Below are positions 9,175 to 17,635 of a DNA stretch of 64,000 nucleotides, one piece after another. A program made the position numbers and the translations under genes. The stretch lies in the NCBI GenBank assembly GCA_041691015.1, contig JBEPVN010000001.1:37229-101228 (forward strand), given 5' to 3'. This DNA comes from JBBSJT01 sp041691015 (GTDB taxonomy: Bacteria; Chlamydiota; Chlamydiia; Chlamydiales; Parachlamydiaceae). The notes under the pieces are model-generated. The model saw only the letters and a list, made by a program, of their open reading frames with translations. It did not search any database and was not told the DNA's origin. The stretch's first letter is position 1, and every line of letters begins with the position of its first letter.

Positions 9175-9798
9175 TTACTTCATAGCTTTTTCGTAACGCT
9201 CGGCGACATTTTTCCAGTTAACGATTTTCCAGATAGCTTTTACATAATCAGCCCGTACATTTTTGTACTGCAAGTAATAAGCATGTTCCCACACATCAAT
9301 TCCAAGAAGCGGAGTAAATCCTTTGATGACAAGCGGATCTTGATTATCGCATGTTTGGATATCCAAACGATTTAGAGCTTTGTTGAAACCAAGCCATGCC
9401 CAGCCAGAACCTTGAATAGCGACAGCTTTTGCACTCATTTGTTCGATAAATTTATCAAGCGAACCAAATTGCTTTTCGATGCTTTCAGCAAGTGAGCCTG
9501 TAGGAGCCTTGCCGCCGTCTTTATCGATAGGGCTCAAGTTTGTCCAGAAGATAGAGTGGTTAATGTGGCCTCCGCCATTGAATTTGATTGCAGATTGCAA
9601 AGCAATAAGGGCATTTAAGTCGCCTTTACTCTCTGCTTCTTTATATTGTTCGATTGCTTTATTTAAGTTGTTTACATATGTCAAATGATGCTTGTTATAG
9701 TGCAAGTTCATGATCTCTTCGCTAATAACAGGCTCTAGTGCATTTAATGCGTAAGGTAATTCGGGAAGTTTTGCCGGTATCAATGAATTTTCTGTCAT
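9175..9798 (-). CDS. sodA: Superoxide dismutase (Fe/Mn family, probably Mn)
   Basis: 207 residues covering the whole family fold. Metal ligands appear in LHYNKHHLTYV (His), GGHINHSIFW (His) and LLGIDVWEHAYYLQY (Asp and His). GGGHINHSIFW and GSGWAWLGFN are the forms usual in Mn-type enzymes. There is no signal peptide, so it acts in the cytoplasm on superoxide. The palindrome at 9101 separates it from accD downstream. The accD-sodA neighbourhood is conserved in Chlamydia. Confidence 0.95.
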   Translation of the reverse strand: MTENSLIPAKLPELPYALNALEPVISEEIMNLHYNKHHLTYVNNLNKAIEQYKEAESKGDLNALIALQSAIKFNGGGHINHSIFWTNLSPIDKDGGKAPTGSLAESIEKQFGSLDKFIEQMSAKAVAIQGSGWAWLGFNKALNRLDIQTCDNQDPLVIKGFTPLLGIDVWEHAYYLQYKNVRADYVKAIWKIVNWKNVAERYEKAMK

Positions 9799-9824
9799 AA
9801 TAGAATCTCCTTTAAAGATGTTTT

Positions 9825-10490
9825 TTAGCTAGAGGATAAGCCATCTTTTGAATTAATGCCAAACCCTTTTCTTAGCAAATGCTCTTTAGTGATAGGTCCG
9901 ATTGCATTTAGCTTGATATTTTTAGGAAATGTTGTAAAAAATAAGAAAAAAGCATCGACAGTCGATGGGCTTGTAAAGAAAATTTCGTCAATTGTTTCAA
10001 GCTCCGGTAATGGTTTGTTTAAGTGAGGGACTGTATCGTAAAAGATGCAAGTTTCGAATTTTAAGTTTTCTCTAAAAAAAAAGTCCGTTAAAACAGGTCT
10101 TGAAAGAGCTGAATGTGGCCAAAAAATGAAGCTTGTCTTCAAATCCATATTTTTTAAAAGGGCAATTACTCCCTCTGCTGTTTCATCATCTGCTGTTTTG
10201 ACTATTTTAACCCCAAAATTTTGCAAAGAGAGTGCGGTTTTTTTTCCGACTGCAACAAATATTTTTTGATTGATTTCTTCATTGGAATAAGAAAAATCTC
10301 GTAAATAATCAAAAAAGATCCTAACGGAAGATTTACTTGTGAAAATGAAGTGGGTAAAACTTAAAAATCGGCTTAAAAATGGGAGACATTTTTCTTTTGG
10401 TCTTGGAATTATTTTGATTACCGGATAATGAATCATATATTCATTTATTGAATCCGGACAGTCTATTCCTACATAAAGTTTTTTTTTCAT
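9825..10490 (-). CDS. hemD: Uroporphyrinogen-III synthase
   Basis: 221 residues. HemD is poorly conserved, but the family blocks are visible: HFIFTSKSSVRIFF, FVAVGKKTALSLQNFG, EIFFTSPSTVDAFF and NAIGPITKEHLLRKGF. It cyclises hydroxymethylbilane to uroporphyrinogen III. Its start overlaps the end of hemC by four bases, so the two are translationally coupled, which strongly supports the assignment. Confidence 0.85.
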   Translation of the reverse strand: MKKKLYVGIDCPDSINEYMIHYPVIKIIPRPKEKCLPFLSRFLSFTHFIFTSKSSVRIFFDYLRDFSYSNEEINQKIFVAVGKKTALSLQNFGVKIVKTADDETAEGVIALLKNMDLKTSFIFWPHSALSRPVLTDFFFRENLKFETCIFYDTVPHLNKPLPELETIDEIFFTSPSTVDAFFLFFTTFPKNIKLNAIGPITKEHLLRKGFGINSKDGLSSS

Positions 10491-11140
10491 TTTGCGTCGA
10501 TACAGGAAAATAAGTTTTTCATTTCTTCGTCATCTTTCATAGCTATTATGGCAAGTCGGCCTTGAAATTCTGTCGTCTCACCCTCTAATCGAATACGATT
10601 GAGATGCGTCAACTTTAGCCGGATTAAGGCAGCTTCTGCAATCACTACACCATCGAATAATAGAGACTCCAATTGATTCAATCTGCTTTGAATCGTGCCT
10701 CTTATGTCTTTAAAAACCATCTCTTTATTTAATTTTTTAAGGGCTGCTTCTCGTTTTTCAGATGACACACCGATCACGGCTCCTTTTTTTAGTGATTCAA
10801 GGCTCATTCCCGCTCTTAAAACAAGACTGTCAGATGAATCAACGCCCTTTGTTAGGGCAATAATTTTAAGATTTGAATCGATTGGTTCCGGTAGGTCTTT
10901 TGCTGAGTGCACCGCGATCCTGCAATTTCTTTTAATAAGAAATTCATCGATTTCTTTGGTAAAAAAATCTGTTTTTCCAAGCGATCTTAAAGAAGTTTTA
11001 AGATCTCTGTCACCTCTTGTTTCAAGAAATATTTTTTCAAAATGAATATTTGGAACATGCTTGCTGATTTCTACAATGACTTCTTCTACTTGAGCTTGTG
11101 AAAGTGGGGATTTTCTCCCCGCGACCATGATTTTTTTCAT
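10487..11140 (-). CDS. hemC: Hydroxymethylbilane synthase, short form lacking domain 3
   Basis: 217 residues. Domains 1 and 2 are clear: GRKSPLSQAQVEEV, TRGDRDL, FTKEIDEFL, AVHSAKDLP, DSSDSLVLR, GVSSEKREA and DIRGTIQSRLNQLE. The usual enzyme has about 300 residues. Here the protein ends at the linker after FQGRLAI, and the C-terminal domain with the Cys that carries the dipyrromethane cofactor is missing. The gene runs straight into hemD with a four-base overlap, so this is a natural end and not a frameshift that I can see. I recall chlamydial HemC proteins also being short. Activity therefore needs checking. Confidence 0.88.
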   Translation of the reverse strand: MKKIMVAGRKSPLSQAQVEEVIVEISKHVPNIHFEKIFLETRGDRDLKTSLRSLGKTDFFTKEIDEFLIKRNCRIAVHSAKDLPEPIDSNLKIIALTKGVDSSDSLVLRAGMSLESLKKGAVIGVSSEKREAALKKLNKEMVFKDIRGTIQSRLNQLESLLFDGVVIAEAALIRLKLTHLNRIRLEGETTEFQGRLAIIAMKDDEEMKNLFSCIDAK

Positions 11141-11221
11141 TTATGAATCCTTAGAAATAGCAAAAAAATGCATTTTGCCTTAAAAAAGAACAATTGTAAA
11201 TTAAAAAAACATACTATTAAA

Positions 11222-11251
11222 TTGACAATAATTAGATTGTTATGCTAAAAT
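11222..11251 (+). promoter_or_regulatory. Sigma70-type promoter with extended -10
   Basis: TTGACA at 11222-11227 and TAAAAT at 11246-11251 are 18 bases apart, with TG one base before the -10 hexamer (extended -10). The start of the small membrane protein gene lies 34 bases further on, preceded by AAAGGTAGG. Confidence 0.6.
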
Positions 11252-11284
11252 TTCGTATTAACTTAATAATAAAGGTAGGTTTTT

Positions 11285-11611
11285 ATGGAATCAATTAGAA
11301 ATTTTAACATTAGTTTGTTTCAATTAAAATATTTCTTTTTTACTAAGCCAACTCATATTTTGCCTTATAAATGTGACAAATTTCTTGTAGCGACATGTAT
11401 TGCTACTGCTATTTTATCTCAAAGCTATAATGCTTTTCAATCTGAAAAGAACAAAACCAATGCCATTAATAATACCTCGATTTATGCTATGACTTCCATG
11501 TCTACTTTGGCAGTTGGGCATTTGTTTTTCAAATTTATTACTCCATTTATTAGTATGCGTATAGAGTCTGCAAGACAAGCCCTTCAAAAGATAAAAAACG
11601 TACGCGTATAG
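11285..11611 (+). CDS. Small membrane protein, first of a tandem pair
   Basis: 108 residues, no recognised family. Two hydrophobic segments (about 37-55 and 71-90) suggest a two-pass membrane protein with a basic tail. It aligns with the next gene: a run resembling ATAxLxQxYNxFxSxxN followed by NT and a hydrophobic stretch occurs in both. The pair therefore arose by tandem duplication. The strong promoter upstream and AAAGGTAGG ribosome-binding region suggest high expression. Two-pass small proteins in chlamydiae may be inclusion-membrane proteins, but the hydrophobic segments here are further apart than in typical Inc proteins, so this is only a possibility. Confidence 0.65.
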   Translation: MESIRNFNISLFQLKYFFFTKPTHILPYKCDKFLVATCIATAILSQSYNAFQSEKNKTNAINNTSIYAMTSMSTLAVGHLFFKFITPFISMRIESARQALQKIKNVRV

Positions 11612-11665
11612 TAACCCTTAAATTCAAGCCCTTCAACAAAATATAAAATAAAAAAAAAGGATAAT

Positions 11666-12007
11666 ATGAACACTCTAGGATTAAATTTCAATTTAAAACA
11701 TGTATACAATGTCAGTTTCGCGTTGCCAAAAAGACCTTTAGCACTGATTGCGGTAGCTTCTATTGCAACTTTTGCCCTGCAAAAACTGTATAACAGTTTT
11801 GCAAGCGATGCAAACCAAATTGAACCAGGAAGAGTTGCCTACAATACTATGAGAACAGGTGTTGTCTTAGCAATCGGTCTTGTAATTTTTGGAAAAGGTA
11901 TGAATGCTGGAAGAAAATTTGCTTCTTCAAAAAACCTTGATCCTGTTGGACATGCTTTACGTCATCATTATTACCAAAGAGTAAAGCACTGGTATCGCAA
12001 TAGCTAA
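11666..12007 (+). CDS. Small membrane protein, second of a tandem pair
   Basis: 113 residues, unrecognised. It has hydrophobic segments at about 23-42 and 66-86, with a basic, His/Tyr-rich tail (GHALRHHYYQRVKHWYRNS). The part IATFALQKLYNSFASDANQ corresponds to the same region of the preceding protein. It starts 54 bases after that gene and is preceded by AAAAGGATAAT, a good ribosome-binding site, so they likely share a transcript ending at the hairpin 12025-12063. Confidence 0.7.
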   Translation: MNTLGLNFNLKHVYNVSFALPKRPLALIAVASIATFALQKLYNSFASDANQIEPGRVAYNTMRTGVVLAIGLVIFGKGMNAGRKFASSKNLDPVGHALRHHYYQRVKHWYRNS

Positions 12008-12024
12008 ATTGCTGCTTAAATTAC

Positions 12025-12063
12025 AATTTTTCTGTAGCTCCTTATCGTAGCTACAGAAAAATT
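12025..12063. terminator. Bidirectional hairpin terminator
   Basis: A perfect 15-base inverted repeat (AATTTTTCTGTAGCT and its complement) with a 9-base loop lies between the converging small-protein genes and radA. A/T runs at both feet allow termination in both directions. Confidence 0.75.
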
Positions 12064-12105
12064 ATCTTGAGTGTTTTTGCTAAAAAAGTGTTACCAAAAG
12101 CGCTA

Positions 12106-13476
12106 TTAAAGAAGTGCTCTTAAAGCATCATCTACGACATCAAAACCTATAATCGCGATTTTATTTTTGATTTCATCAGATAAGCCTTTGACATTTCGTT
12201 TTGGGATAATACATCTTGTAAATCCCATGTGAATTGCCTCTTTTAAGCGGCTTTCCATTCGGGTAACGCTTCTTATTTCGCCCCCAAGACCAACTTCCCC
12301 GATCACAACTGTTTCAGAGTCGATTTTTTTGTTGCGCATGGATGAGGCTACTGCTACAAGAATGCCTAAATCAAGACCCGGCTCAATGATGCGCATGCCG
12401 CCTGCTATTGAAACAAAAACATCGCATTTATGCATTTGAAAGCCCATTCTCTTTTCTAAAACTGCAAGAAGAAGCGCTAATCTATTTGGATCAAGACCTG
12501 CAGACCTTCTGGAAGGCGTTGGAAAAAACGTTTCTGTGACAAGGGCTTGTGCTTCAATTAAAATAGGTCTTGTGCCTTCGATTGTTGGAATAATGACAGA
12601 GCCTACGTTTTCTTTTCTTCTCTCCTCCAAAAAAACTTGAGAGGGATTTGGCACTTCGACAAGTCCTTTTGCCTGCATCTGGAAAACGGCTATTTCATCT
12701 GTCGGACCAAACCTATTTTTGACAACGCGGATCATTCGGTAATTTTGCTGTTTGTCGCCCTCAAAGTATAAAACAGTGTCCACTAAATGCTCTAAGACTC
12801 TTGGACCTGCGATTTCACCCGATTTTGTAACATGTCCGATCAAAAAAGTCGTAATGCCATGGCCTTTTGCTATATGCATGAACTCGGTTGCTGTTTCACG
12901 AACTTGTGAAACGGAGCCTGGAGCTGATGTGATTTCGCCTTTATATACAATCTGGATCGAATCGACGATTAAAATATCTGGTTTGACGTGTTCAATTTGT
13001 GCTTTGATCAATGTAAAATTCGTTTCAGATAAGAGCAGGAGATTATCAGAATCAATTCCAAGTCTTGCAGCACGCATGGAGGTTTGTTCTACAGACTCTT
13101 CTCCGCATACATAGAGAACGATCAAGCCTTGGGATGCAAGCGCAGAAGATAACTGGAGCATCAGAGTGGATTTACCAATCCCGGGATCTCCACCGACAAG
13201 CGTTAATGAGCCTGGAACTTGGCCTCCTCCTATCAAACGGTCATATTCATGGATGAATGTTTGAATTCTTGGTGTCTTTTTGAGGCAGATTTCTTTTAAG
13301 CGTACCGGTTTGTTATTTGTTTTGACTTGAGCCTCAAAGCGCCTTTCGGTACTTTTTATTTCAATTTCTTCTTGAAAAGTGTTCCAATTGCTGCACTGAG
13401 AGCATTGACCTACCCATTTGAACTGCTTATGACCGCAATCAGAGCAGTACCAGACTGATTTTTGTTTGACAGCCAT
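12106..13476 (-). CDS. radA: DNA repair protein RadA (Sms)
   Basis: 456 residues. An N-terminal zinc finger (CSDCGH...CSQC, residues about 11-30) is followed by a RecA-like ATPase with Walker A GDPGIGKST, Walker B DILIVDSIQ, the RadA-specific KNRFGPTDEI motif, and a Lon-like C-terminal domain (SIAGGMRI, ASSMRNK). RadA is a helicase that drives branch migration of recombination intermediates. Stop of the upstream rnc lies three bases before its start. Chlamydia also has rnc and radA side by side. Confidence 0.97.
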   Translation of the reverse strand: MAVKQKSVWYCSDCGHKQFKWVGQCSQCSNWNTFQEEIEIKSTERRFEAQVKTNNKPVRLKEICLKKTPRIQTFIHEYDRLIGGGQVPGSLTLVGGDPGIGKSTLMLQLSSALASQGLIVLYVCGEESVEQTSMRAARLGIDSDNLLLLSETNFTLIKAQIEHVKPDILIVDSIQIVYKGEITSAPGSVSQVRETATEFMHIAKGHGITTFLIGHVTKSGEIAGPRVLEHLVDTVLYFEGDKQQNYRMIRVVKNRFGPTDEIAVFQMQAKGLVEVPNPSQVFLEERRKENVGSVIIPTIEGTRPILIEAQALVTETFFPTPSRRSAGLDPNRLALLLAVLEKRMGFQMHKCDVFVSIAGGMRIIEPGLDLGILVAVASSMRNKKIDSETVVIGEVGLGGEIRSVTRMESRLKEAIHMGFTRCIIPKRNVKGLSDEIKNKIAIIGFDVVDDALRALL

Positions 13477-13479
13477 CTT

Positions 13480-14196
13480 TTAGCCTTCCAATTGTAGTTG
13501 AAATTTTTCCAAAGCATCTTTTGCTGCTGCTTGCTGAGCTTCCTTTTTGGATTGCCCGGTCCCGCAGCCAATTTCCAAGGTATCGATCAAAACGGAGATT
13601 CTAAAAATTTTACTGTGATCTGGACCCTCTTCATGGATGACATGGTAAGAAGGCGGTTTTTGGTATTTTTTTTGGCATAAATCTTGTAAAAGTGCTTTCC
13701 AATTTGAAAGAGGAGTTTTTAAAATAGCTTCTATTTCGTCATTAAAATTACTGAAAATAAAATTTTTTACGGACTGTAACCCGGAATCTAGGTAAATTGC
13801 CCCGATTAAAGCTTCAAAAAGATCTGCTAAAATAGATTCCCGTCCTCTTCCTGAATTTATGCGCTCTCCTTTTCCAAGAGCGAGAAATTTTTCAATATCC
13901 AATTTTTGAACGTAAGCAAAACAGGAGGAGGCTTCAACAAGCCTTGATCTTAAATAAGATAAGTCACCTTCTGGATTGTTTGGCAGTTTGAGATATAAAT
14001 ATTCAGAAGTGATAAGACCAAGCACAGAATCGCCCAAGAACTCAAGGCGTTCATTGTGCGCGTTGATGTCGCGGTTTTCGTTTACAAAGGAGCGGTGAAT
14101 AAAGGCGAGCGCTAATAAATCGCGGTTGATAAAATTATATCCGATTTTTGCTTCGATGAGGGGGGCGTCTTTTATAAGTTGTATTATTGGGTTCAT
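13480..14196 (-). CDS. rnc: Ribonuclease III
   Basis: 238 residues. The catalytic signature NERLEFLGDSVLG is intact and a second acidic cluster (LADLFEALIGAIYLDSG) supplies the remaining metal ligands. A C-terminal double-stranded RNA-binding domain runs from NWKALLQDL to AAKDALEKF. It processes rRNA precursors and structured mRNAs. It is immediately upstream of radA with a three-base gap, so the two form an operon. Confidence 0.97.
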   Translation of the reverse strand: MNPIIQLIKDAPLIEAKIGYNFINRDLLALAFIHRSFVNENRDINAHNERLEFLGDSVLGLITSEYLYLKLPNNPEGDLSYLRSRLVEASSCFAYVQKLDIEKFLALGKGERINSGRGRESILADLFEALIGAIYLDSGLQSVKNFIFSNFNDEIEAILKTPLSNWKALLQDLCQKKYQKPPSYHVIHEEGPDHSKIFRISVLIDTLEIGCGTGQSKKEAQQAAAKDALEKFQLQLEG

Positions 14197-14383
14197 CTCT
14201 CGAATCTTAGCTCATGGTTACATTTTAGACAAATCAAAAAAAGGAGTGGCGGCTGATTGCTTTTTATTACAGAATATCTTATAATCATCGTCTGTTTATA
14301 AATCATATGATGAATTAAAAAAAATGCGTTAAACCTTTTTCAAAACAAGAACTTATAAAAGGTTCAGGGACTATAAAAATATT

Positions 14384-15091
14384 ATGAAATTTGCTATCGA
14401 AGGCACCCAGCGCCATTATTTTAGACAACATCATGCGTTAGAAGTCCAAAATTTGTTAAAAGAGTCACAGCTTAAGGAGTTAAACCTTCAGCTTGATAAA
14501 ACAATGGAAATCAGGTTAAAAACAGGACCTGTCAAAACAACGCCCTTGCCAAACGAAATTTTTTCTTCAAGTCGTGATTTATCAAGATCTAATGCTTATC
14601 TAAAAAAAATCATCTTGAATACCCAGTTTGCAGAAATTGCATCCGATCTTGTTGAATATCGTCCTCTTAGATTTGGATTTGATCAGCTTTACACAACTAT
14701 TACACCTTCCTTGCAAGAAAAACCTGATCTCAATCCTTATAAAAATCTGATGCTTCAACCAAGATCCCTTAAAGAAATTACTTGTATTCAAGGAATTTTG
14801 TGTGGTTTGATGATTTGTTTATCTGGAAATCAAGAAATAATCGAAGAGCAAACTGCCTCGATTTTTTCCAAAACTCCAGGCAATGCTGTCTTTTTTAGTC
14901 CTGAAGCTGTTTTTGATTTTAATGATCTTGTTTCAAGCGAAACCCATCGCTATTTGATGATTGTTTACACCCATCCAACAGCAATTTATTATTTTGAAGA
15001 AAACGATCCAGAGACGCATCATTTTAAATCGCTTGGCTATGTTTTTGGAGACCGTTTAGGCGATAAGAATAACCCAATCATCTTTCGTTAA
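14384..15091 (+). CDS. Conserved hypothetical protein next to a lipoate ligase
   Basis: 235 residues, not recognised. No signal peptide or membrane segment is seen. It is rich in His in two places (HYFRQHHALEVQNLL at the N-terminus; YTHPTAIYYFEENDPETHHF near the C-terminus), which could hint at metal binding, but I cannot assign a fold with confidence. The next gene, a lipoate ligase-like protein, begins one base after its stop, so the two are translated together and may act in the same process. Confidence 0.75.
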   Translation: MKFAIEGTQRHYFRQHHALEVQNLLKESQLKELNLQLDKTMEIRLKTGPVKTTPLPNEIFSSSRDLSRSNAYLKKIILNTQFAEIASDLVEYRPLRFGFDQLYTTITPSLQEKPDLNPYKNLMLQPRSLKEITCIQGILCGLMICLSGNQEIIEEQTASIFSKTPGNAVFFSPEAVFDFNDLVSSETHRYLMIVYTHPTAIYYFEENDPETHHFKSLGYVFGDRLGDKNNPIIFR

Positions 15092-15092
15092 A

Positions 15093-15827
15093 ATGAAAAA
15101 TCTTGAAGTCATAGATAGTGGAGTAAAATATGCACATCTTCACATGAGCTTTGATCATGAACTTTTAAATAACTTACAAAATAGTAAGACTCCTATTTTG
15201 CATTTTTATGATTGGATGCAAGATACGGCAACTTATGGGTATTTTGTAGATCCGCAAAAGTATTTAAATATGGACGCTGTTAAGAAACATCGCCTTGAGC
15301 TTGCAAAAAGGCCGACAGGCGGTGGAATTGTTTTTCACTTAACGGATTTTGCTTTTTCAATACTTCTTCCAAGTACTCATCCGAATTTTTCTTTGAATCC
15401 GATGGAAAATTATAGCTGTATCAATGGTCTAATCAAAGAAGCTATTCTAAAATTTTCCGGCACATCTTCCAAAGTGGATCTTCTTCATGTGGATCATTCT
15501 GAAAAAACAAGCGATGCCAAAAATTTTTGTATGGCAAAGCCTACAAAGTATGATATTTTGCTAGGGGGCTTAAAAATTGGCGGCGGAGCTGAACGGCTGA
15601 CGAAATTTGGATTGTTGCATCAGGGAACGATTGCATTAACTTTACCGCAAGATGATTATCTAAAAGAAATTTTAAAATCAGAGACGATTTTGGATTGCAT
15701 GAAAAAAAATAGCTGTCTTTTGCTGGGGGAAAACGCATGTAAAGCAAGCTTTACATCCGCAAAAAAAGAACTTAAAAATTTGCTTTTAGAAGCCTTTTCT
15801 TTTAGTGACTGCTCTAAAAACGGTTAA
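15093..15827 (+). CDS. Lipoate-protein ligase A-like protein
   Basis: 244 residues of the biotin/lipoate ligase fold. The lipoate-binding loop appears as AKRPTGGGIVFH and the catalytic Lys region as GGLKIGGGAERL, followed by LLHQGTIAL. The enzyme would attach lipoate, or transfer an acyl group, onto E2 or GcvH lipoyl domains. It is clearly distinct from the second ligase at 24102. The role of having two, one with an unknown upstream partner, is not evident from the sequence. Confidence 0.82.
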   Translation: MKNLEVIDSGVKYAHLHMSFDHELLNNLQNSKTPILHFYDWMQDTATYGYFVDPQKYLNMDAVKKHRLELAKRPTGGGIVFHLTDFAFSILLPSTHPNFSLNPMENYSCINGLIKEAILKFSGTSSKVDLLHVDHSEKTSDAKNFCMAKPTKYDILLGGLKIGGGAERLTKFGLLHQGTIALTLPQDDYLKEILKSETILDCMKKNSCLLLGENACKASFTSAKKELKNLLLEAFSFSDCSKNG

Positions 15828-16018
15828 TATTAGTCGTCCTCTTAGACTCTAAATGCAAAATAAAAAGTTATTCATTTTATGTTTAAAATAAAGGCATATA
15901 CTGTTTTTGCGAAACTGGAGTTTGTGTTTTAAGCTTATGCTATTTTAGAGCAGTCCTTTGCTATTGCAAAAATAACTCCATAGTTGCATGATATCTGTAC
16001 TTAATAAGGGATTTAAAA

Positions 16019-16885
16019 ATGCCAAATCTTTATCAACTATTTATAGTTTTTTTCAGCTTTTTATCAATAACGTTATATGCTGAAAGCCCAAACGATAACA
16101 CAAAATCAAAATATGTACTTGTCAGTGTCGCACCGCATCGCTTTTTTGTAGAAAAAATTGCAGGAGATACGATCAAGATCGGACTTATGGTTCCGGCAGG
16201 AGCTAGCGCGCATACGTATGAACCGACTCCAAAAGAAACCTTGGCTGCTGCAAAAGCAGACATTTGGTTTCGCATTGGAGAGAGTTTTGAAGATAAAGCC
16301 ATAAATGCCCTAAAAAGCCATAGCATTGATCTAAAGATTGTAGATTTAAGGGACAACCTTGATTTAATTTCTGATCCGACACATATTTGCATGCATCATA
16401 AAGGTTGTGTCGATCTTCATTTTTGGCTAAGTCCAAGACTTGCGAAAATTCAAGCAGATACCATTGCAAAAGCCCTGATTGAAACATACCCTGAAAATAA
16501 AGATATTTATGTCAAAAACCTAAAAGTTTTCAAACAGGAACTTGACGCTATTGACGTAAAAATAGTCGATATCTTAAAAGACTTAAAAAACCGCACAATC
16601 ATGATATCGCATCCGGCATATGGCTATTTTGCAAGAGATTATAACCTAAATCAATTTTCTATTGAATTTGAAGGTAAGGATCCAACACCAAAGCTTTTGA
16701 CTAAAATCTTAAAAGAAGCTCATGATAAAAATATCAAAACAATTTTTACGCAGCCTCAATACAGCAACAAAGGCGCCATTTTAATTGCTCATGAAATAGG
16801 TGCTGAAATTGTGAGTTTAAACCCATACTCGGAAGATTACTTTGAATCGTTGATTTCGATTGCTAAACACATCAGAGACCAATAG
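16019..16885 (+). CDS. znuA: Zinc/manganese ABC transporter, substrate-binding protein
   Basis: 288 residues of the cluster A-I solute-binding family. A signal peptide (residues 1-21) targets it to the periplasm. Metal ligands are visible in GASAHTYEPTP (His), DLHFWLSP (His), ISHPAYGYFARDY (His) and YSEDYFESL (acid). A short His/Cys loop (CMHHKGCVDLH) replaces the long His-rich loop of typical ZnuA. Metal choice, Zn or Mn, cannot be decided. ATPase and permease genes follow at gaps of 21 and 3 bases. Confidence 0.9.
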   Translation: MPNLYQLFIVFFSFLSITLYAESPNDNTKSKYVLVSVAPHRFFVEKIAGDTIKIGLMVPAGASAHTYEPTPKETLAAAKADIWFRIGESFEDKAINALKSHSIDLKIVDLRDNLDLISDPTHICMHHKGCVDLHFWLSPRLAKIQADTIAKALIETYPENKDIYVKNLKVFKQELDAIDVKIVDILKDLKNRTIMISHPAYGYFARDYNLNQFSIEFEGKDPTPKLLTKILKEAHDKNIKTIFTQPQYSNKGAILIAHEIGAEIVSLNPYSEDYFESLISIAKHIRDQ

Positions 16886-16906
16886 AGCGAACTAAAAAAA
16901 AATTAT

Positions 16907-17632
16907 ATGAAAGAATCTGTTGTTAATTTTGAACATGTTTCCTTTGCCTATCAAGACGCATTCGTCCTAAAAGATGTTTCCTTTGAAGTAAAAAATGGCG
17001 AATTCATAGGAATCATAGGCCCAAACGGAGGCGGCAAAACCACTCTCTTAAAATTGATGATGGGATTTTTAAAGCCGAATGCCGGAAAAATTAAAATTTT
17101 TGGAAAATGTCCTCAAAATTCCTTAGAACTTATTGCCTATGTTCCGCAAACCGTGCGATTTGACAGGCAATTTCCCATTTCTGTCATGGAGCTTGTTTTA
17201 TCAGGAAGGCTCTCAAAGCTTGCCTGGCATGGACAATATTCCAAAATTGATAAGGAAAAAGCGCTTCATGCTTTGGAAAAAGTAGGTCTTGTTGATTTGC
17301 AGTACAATGCTTTTGGAACACTTTCTGGAGGACAGGCTCAAAGGGTATTAATTGCAAGGGCGCTTGTTTCAGAGCCGAAGCTTTTGTTGTTAGATGAGCC
17401 GACAGCAAGTGTCGATGTGCAGGCAGAAGAAGATATTTACCGGATTTTAGAAAGCTTAAAAGGGCAGATGACCATGATGATGGTGACGCATGATTTGGGC
17501 ACTGTTGTAAGCAAAGTTGATCGCGTTATTTTGATACAAGGAAATGCCCTTACACTAAATCCGGAAGAAGTATGCGAACATTTTGCGATAGGACTCTACC
17601 ATGCGCCGTTAATAAAAATTCAAGGGAAATAA
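16907..17632 (+). CDS. znuC: Metal ABC transporter ATP-binding protein
   Basis: 241 residues. Walker A is GPNGGGKTT, the ABC signature LSGGQAQR and Walker B LLLLDEPT, followed by the switch His (VTHD). It powers the permease encoded just downstream and sits between the binding-protein and permease genes of one operon. The protein is of the ZnuC/TroB/MntB type. Confidence 0.93.
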   Translation: MKESVVNFEHVSFAYQDAFVLKDVSFEVKNGEFIGIIGPNGGGKTTLLKLMMGFLKPNAGKIKIFGKCPQNSLELIAYVPQTVRFDRQFPISVMELVLSGRLSKLAWHGQYSKIDKEKALHALEKVGLVDLQYNAFGTLSGGQAQRVLIARALVSEPKLLLLDEPTASVDVQAEEDIYRILESLKGQMTMMMVTHDLGTVVSKVDRVILIQGNALTLNPEEVCEHFAIGLYHAPLIKIQGK

Positions 17633-17635
17633 ATC

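Noticed and set aside
9479..9688. Plus-strand frame opposite sodA
   Set aside because: A shadow of the well-supported sodA coding sequence with no independent support.
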